Below, piece by piece: positions 14,133 to 14,998 of a DNA stretch of 14,998 nt. A program made the translations under genes and the position numbers. Each line of letters starts with the position of its first letter. The stretch's first letter is position 1. The notes under the pieces are model-generated. The model was not told the DNA's origin and made no database searches. It saw nothing but the letters and a program-made list of their open reading frames with translations. Source of the DNA: Acidobacteriota bacterium (lineage in GTDB: Bacteria > Acidobacteriota > Terriglobia > UBA7540); contig PLWR01000116.1 in NCBI GenBank assembly GCA_003165615.1, forward strand, positions 1,497 through 16,494. Reading direction: 5' to 3'.

Positions 14133-14570
14133 CTACGGTTTCAGCACCTTCACCACATAATACGTAACCGAATGCGGGACTTCCTTATACCAATGGGGGA
14201 TCCCTGCCGGAATCACGATGACATCGCCCTTGCTCAAGTGGTGAACTTCGCCACCCTGGATGTCCGTACCCAGCCACTGGCCGGGCTTGGTCAACTTACC
14301 CCCAATCATCTTGCCTCCGGTGATGAAGGTAGCCTCACCCTCGACGATGTAGAAAACGTCAGTCTCTTTCTCATGCATCTCAACGTGGCCGGCCTCGGTG
14401 CGGTGAGCGCCCAAAACCAACAGGTCCTTCGCCGTTACCAGCATGCCCCCTTTGGTCAGAGCGGCCTCAACCGTATGGTGCCCCACATAAGTAACGGCGG
14501 CCGACCCGGCAGCCCCCATCAGCAACGCGGACGGCGCGAGAAATACCCAAAGCGCAAACAGTATCTTCAT
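14133..14570 (-). CDS. Secreted small cupin-domain protein
   Basis: Single-domain cupin of 145 residues with an N-terminal signal peptide (MKILFALWVFLAPSALLMGA), so it acts in the periplasm or outside. Cupin motif 1 is GHVEMHEKETDVFYIVEG (61-78), with metal-ligand candidates H62, H66 and E69 or D71. Motif 2 is GDVIVIPAGIPHW (115-127), with H126 as the last ligand. Small exported cupins of this type are, as I recall, common in Acidobacteriota, but no substrate is known. They may bind or isomerise sugars or act as metal-dependent oxygenases. The frame extends upstream to 14612, but ATG 14570 has GGGAG (14579-14583) 8 nt upstream and gives a clean signal peptide. First gene of the operon with the GH39-like enzyme, so a role on the same exported substrate is plausible. 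Confidence 0.85.
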   Translation of the reverse strand: MKILFALWVFLAPSALLMGAAGSAAVTYVGHHTVEAALTKGGMLVTAKDLLVLGAHRTEAGHVEMHEKETDVFYIVEGEATFITGGKMIGGKLTKPGQWLGTDIQGGEVHHLSKGDVIVIPAGIPHWYKEVPHSVTYYVVKVLKP

Positions 14571-14619
14571 CGATTCATCTCCCTTTTGCCCTGCCCCCTT
14601 TTCGGCGGGCACGGCATTA

Positions 14620-14649
14620 GTAATATCGTTCCAGGACGGACGATGTCAA
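14620..14649 (-). promoter_or_regulatory. Promoter for the cupin-GH39 operon
   Basis: On the minus strand there is a perfect TTGACA (complement of 14644-14649), an 18-nt spacer and TATTAC (complement of 14620-14625). The predicted start is near 14613, leaving a ~43-nt leader with the SD before ATG 14570. The -35 is consensus and the -10 matches at 4 of 6. Confidence 0.5.
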
Positions 14650-14813
14650 TTACCTTCGCGGAAACTGCCATCGCGGCTCTGGAAAGCCCTAAGCCGGGTT
14701 TCAAATCCATCCCCAGTTGGCAGGCCGCAAGCGATTCATTGGAAGTATCGGCGGCTTTACGCAGCCATTTGGTCCGTCAACTGACGGATAAACTCGCCGT
14801 TACAAAAACCTAA
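14643..14813 (+). CDS. Doubtful small open reading frame, 56 residues
   Basis: An ATG with AGGA (14633-14636) 6 nt upstream opens a 56-residue frame, MSITFAETAIAALE through LAVTKT, with no recognised motif, signal or membrane segment. Third-position GC looks close to random rather than raised. The start codon also overlaps the -35 box of the divergent cupin promoter. It could be a small unknown protein or a gene remnant, but chance is at least as likely. Confidence 0.22.
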   Translation: MSITFAETAIAALESPKPGFKSIPSWQAASDSLEVSAALRSHLVRQLTDKLAVTKT

Positions 14814-14841
14814 ACAGACCCACCCAAACTGCTTTGATTTC

Positions 14842-14870
14842 TTGACAGAAAACCAAATCCGCCTGAGAAT
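14842..14870 (+). promoter_or_regulatory. Promoter for tRNA-Phe
   Basis: TTGACA (14842-14847, perfect), a 17-nt spacer and GAGAAT (14865-14870, 4 of 6). The predicted start is near 14877, about 73 nt before the tRNA. It is the only good promoter between the cupin operon and the tRNA. Confidence 0.5.
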
Positions 14871-14889
14871 CTTTTGAGGACATGCTGCT

Positions 14890-14927
14890 GGCCCCGAGGC
14901 GCCGTGAGAGCGCATAGCAGGGGGGCC
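14890..14927 (+). other. GC-rich hairpin in the tRNA-Phe leader
   Basis: GGCCCC (14890-14895) can pair with GGGGCC (14922-14927), enclosing an inner GCGC/GCGC stem (14899-14902 with 14910-14913) around the loop CGTGAGA. An alternative CTGCT/AGCAG pairing overlaps it. It lies between the predicted transcription start and the tRNA and lacks a T-run, so it may be a processing signal in the precursor. Function unknown. Confidence 0.3.
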
Positions 14928-14949
14928 GCGCTGACCGATTTTCCTGTGT

Positions 14950-14998
14950 GCCGCGGTAGCTCAGGTGGTAGAGCGCAGCCCTGAAAAGGCTGGCGTCG
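14950..14998 (+). tRNA. tRNA-Phe (anticodon GAA), 3' end cut by window edge
   Basis: Acceptor strand GCCGCGG (14950-14956), TA, D-stem GCTC/GAGC (14959-14962 with 14971-14974) around AGGTGGTA, and anticodon stem CAGCC/GGCTG (14976-14980 with 14988-14992). The anticodon loop CTGAAAA has GAA at 14983-14985, decoding phenylalanine. The variable loop GCGTC follows and the T-arm is cut off after its first base. Confidence 0.93.

Larger units (their letters stand above)
14571..14949. other. Intergenic region between the cupin operon and tRNA-Phe
   Basis: This 379-nt stretch holds the minus-strand promoter of the cupin operon, one doubtful small reading frame (14643-14813), the promoter of tRNA-Phe, and a GC-rich hairpin in the tRNA leader. 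I see no further gene, integrase remnant or tRNA-derived direct repeat in it. Confidence 0.6.

Noticed and set aside
1..14998. tRNA genes at both edges, suggesting a tRNA-integrated genomic island
   Set aside because: The 5' ends of both tRNAs face the interior, while integration normally uses the 3' end. No integrase, att-like repeat or tRNA fragment is visible inside.

Overview
The window is bacterial, moderately GC-rich and densely coded, with classic sigma70-type promoters and Shine-Dalgarno (SD) sites. I read eight well-supported protein genes, two truncated tRNA genes at the edges, and several promoter and repeat signals. The mix (Tat- and Sec-exported glycoside hydrolases, a uroporphyrinogen-decarboxylase-family protein, a periplasmic cupin) resembles soil Acidobacteriota or a similar polysaccharide-degrading phylum. 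That is an inference from gene style; there is no phylogenetic marker gene here.

Layout, left to right. A tRNA-Gly gene leaves the left edge on the minus strand and has a near-ideal promoter. Next is a cytoplasmic radical SAM/SPASM-like protein (+), convergent with a secreted GH36-type alpha-galactosidase-like enzyme (-). That enzyme is divergent from a uroporphyrinogen decarboxylase (URO-D) family protein (+). A 386-nt gap follows and holds a 112-nt near-perfect inverted repeat. Then comes a three-gene operon (+) of Tat-exported proteins: two tandem 750-residue paralogues with a GH42/GHL6-like architecture and a second GH36-type enzyme. It converges, with a 9-nt gap, on a two-gene minus-strand operon: a secreted cupin followed by a secreted GH39-like enzyme. 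The right edge is a tRNA-Phe gene (+).

How the genes may work together: six of the eight proteins carry export signals and five are glycoside-hydrolase-like, so the locus looks like an exported glycoside-degradation cluster. It has two GH36-type enzymes, two GH42-like paralogues and one GH39-like enzyme. The URO-D-family and radical SAM proteins are cytoplasmic and could process released aglycones or methylated sugars, but this is conjecture. No transporter, sugar regulator, SusC/SusD pair, sulfatase, transposase, integrase or CRISPR array is visible.

The most interesting items are the tandem paralogues and the inverted repeat. The paralogues align without gaps, are about 72% identical by hand count, and are clearly more alike in their last third. 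They carry a CxCxxC plus CCH cysteine set like the GH42 zinc site, but with Asp-Gly where GH42 has its catalytic Asn-Glu. The inverted repeat is built from CACAGAG units.
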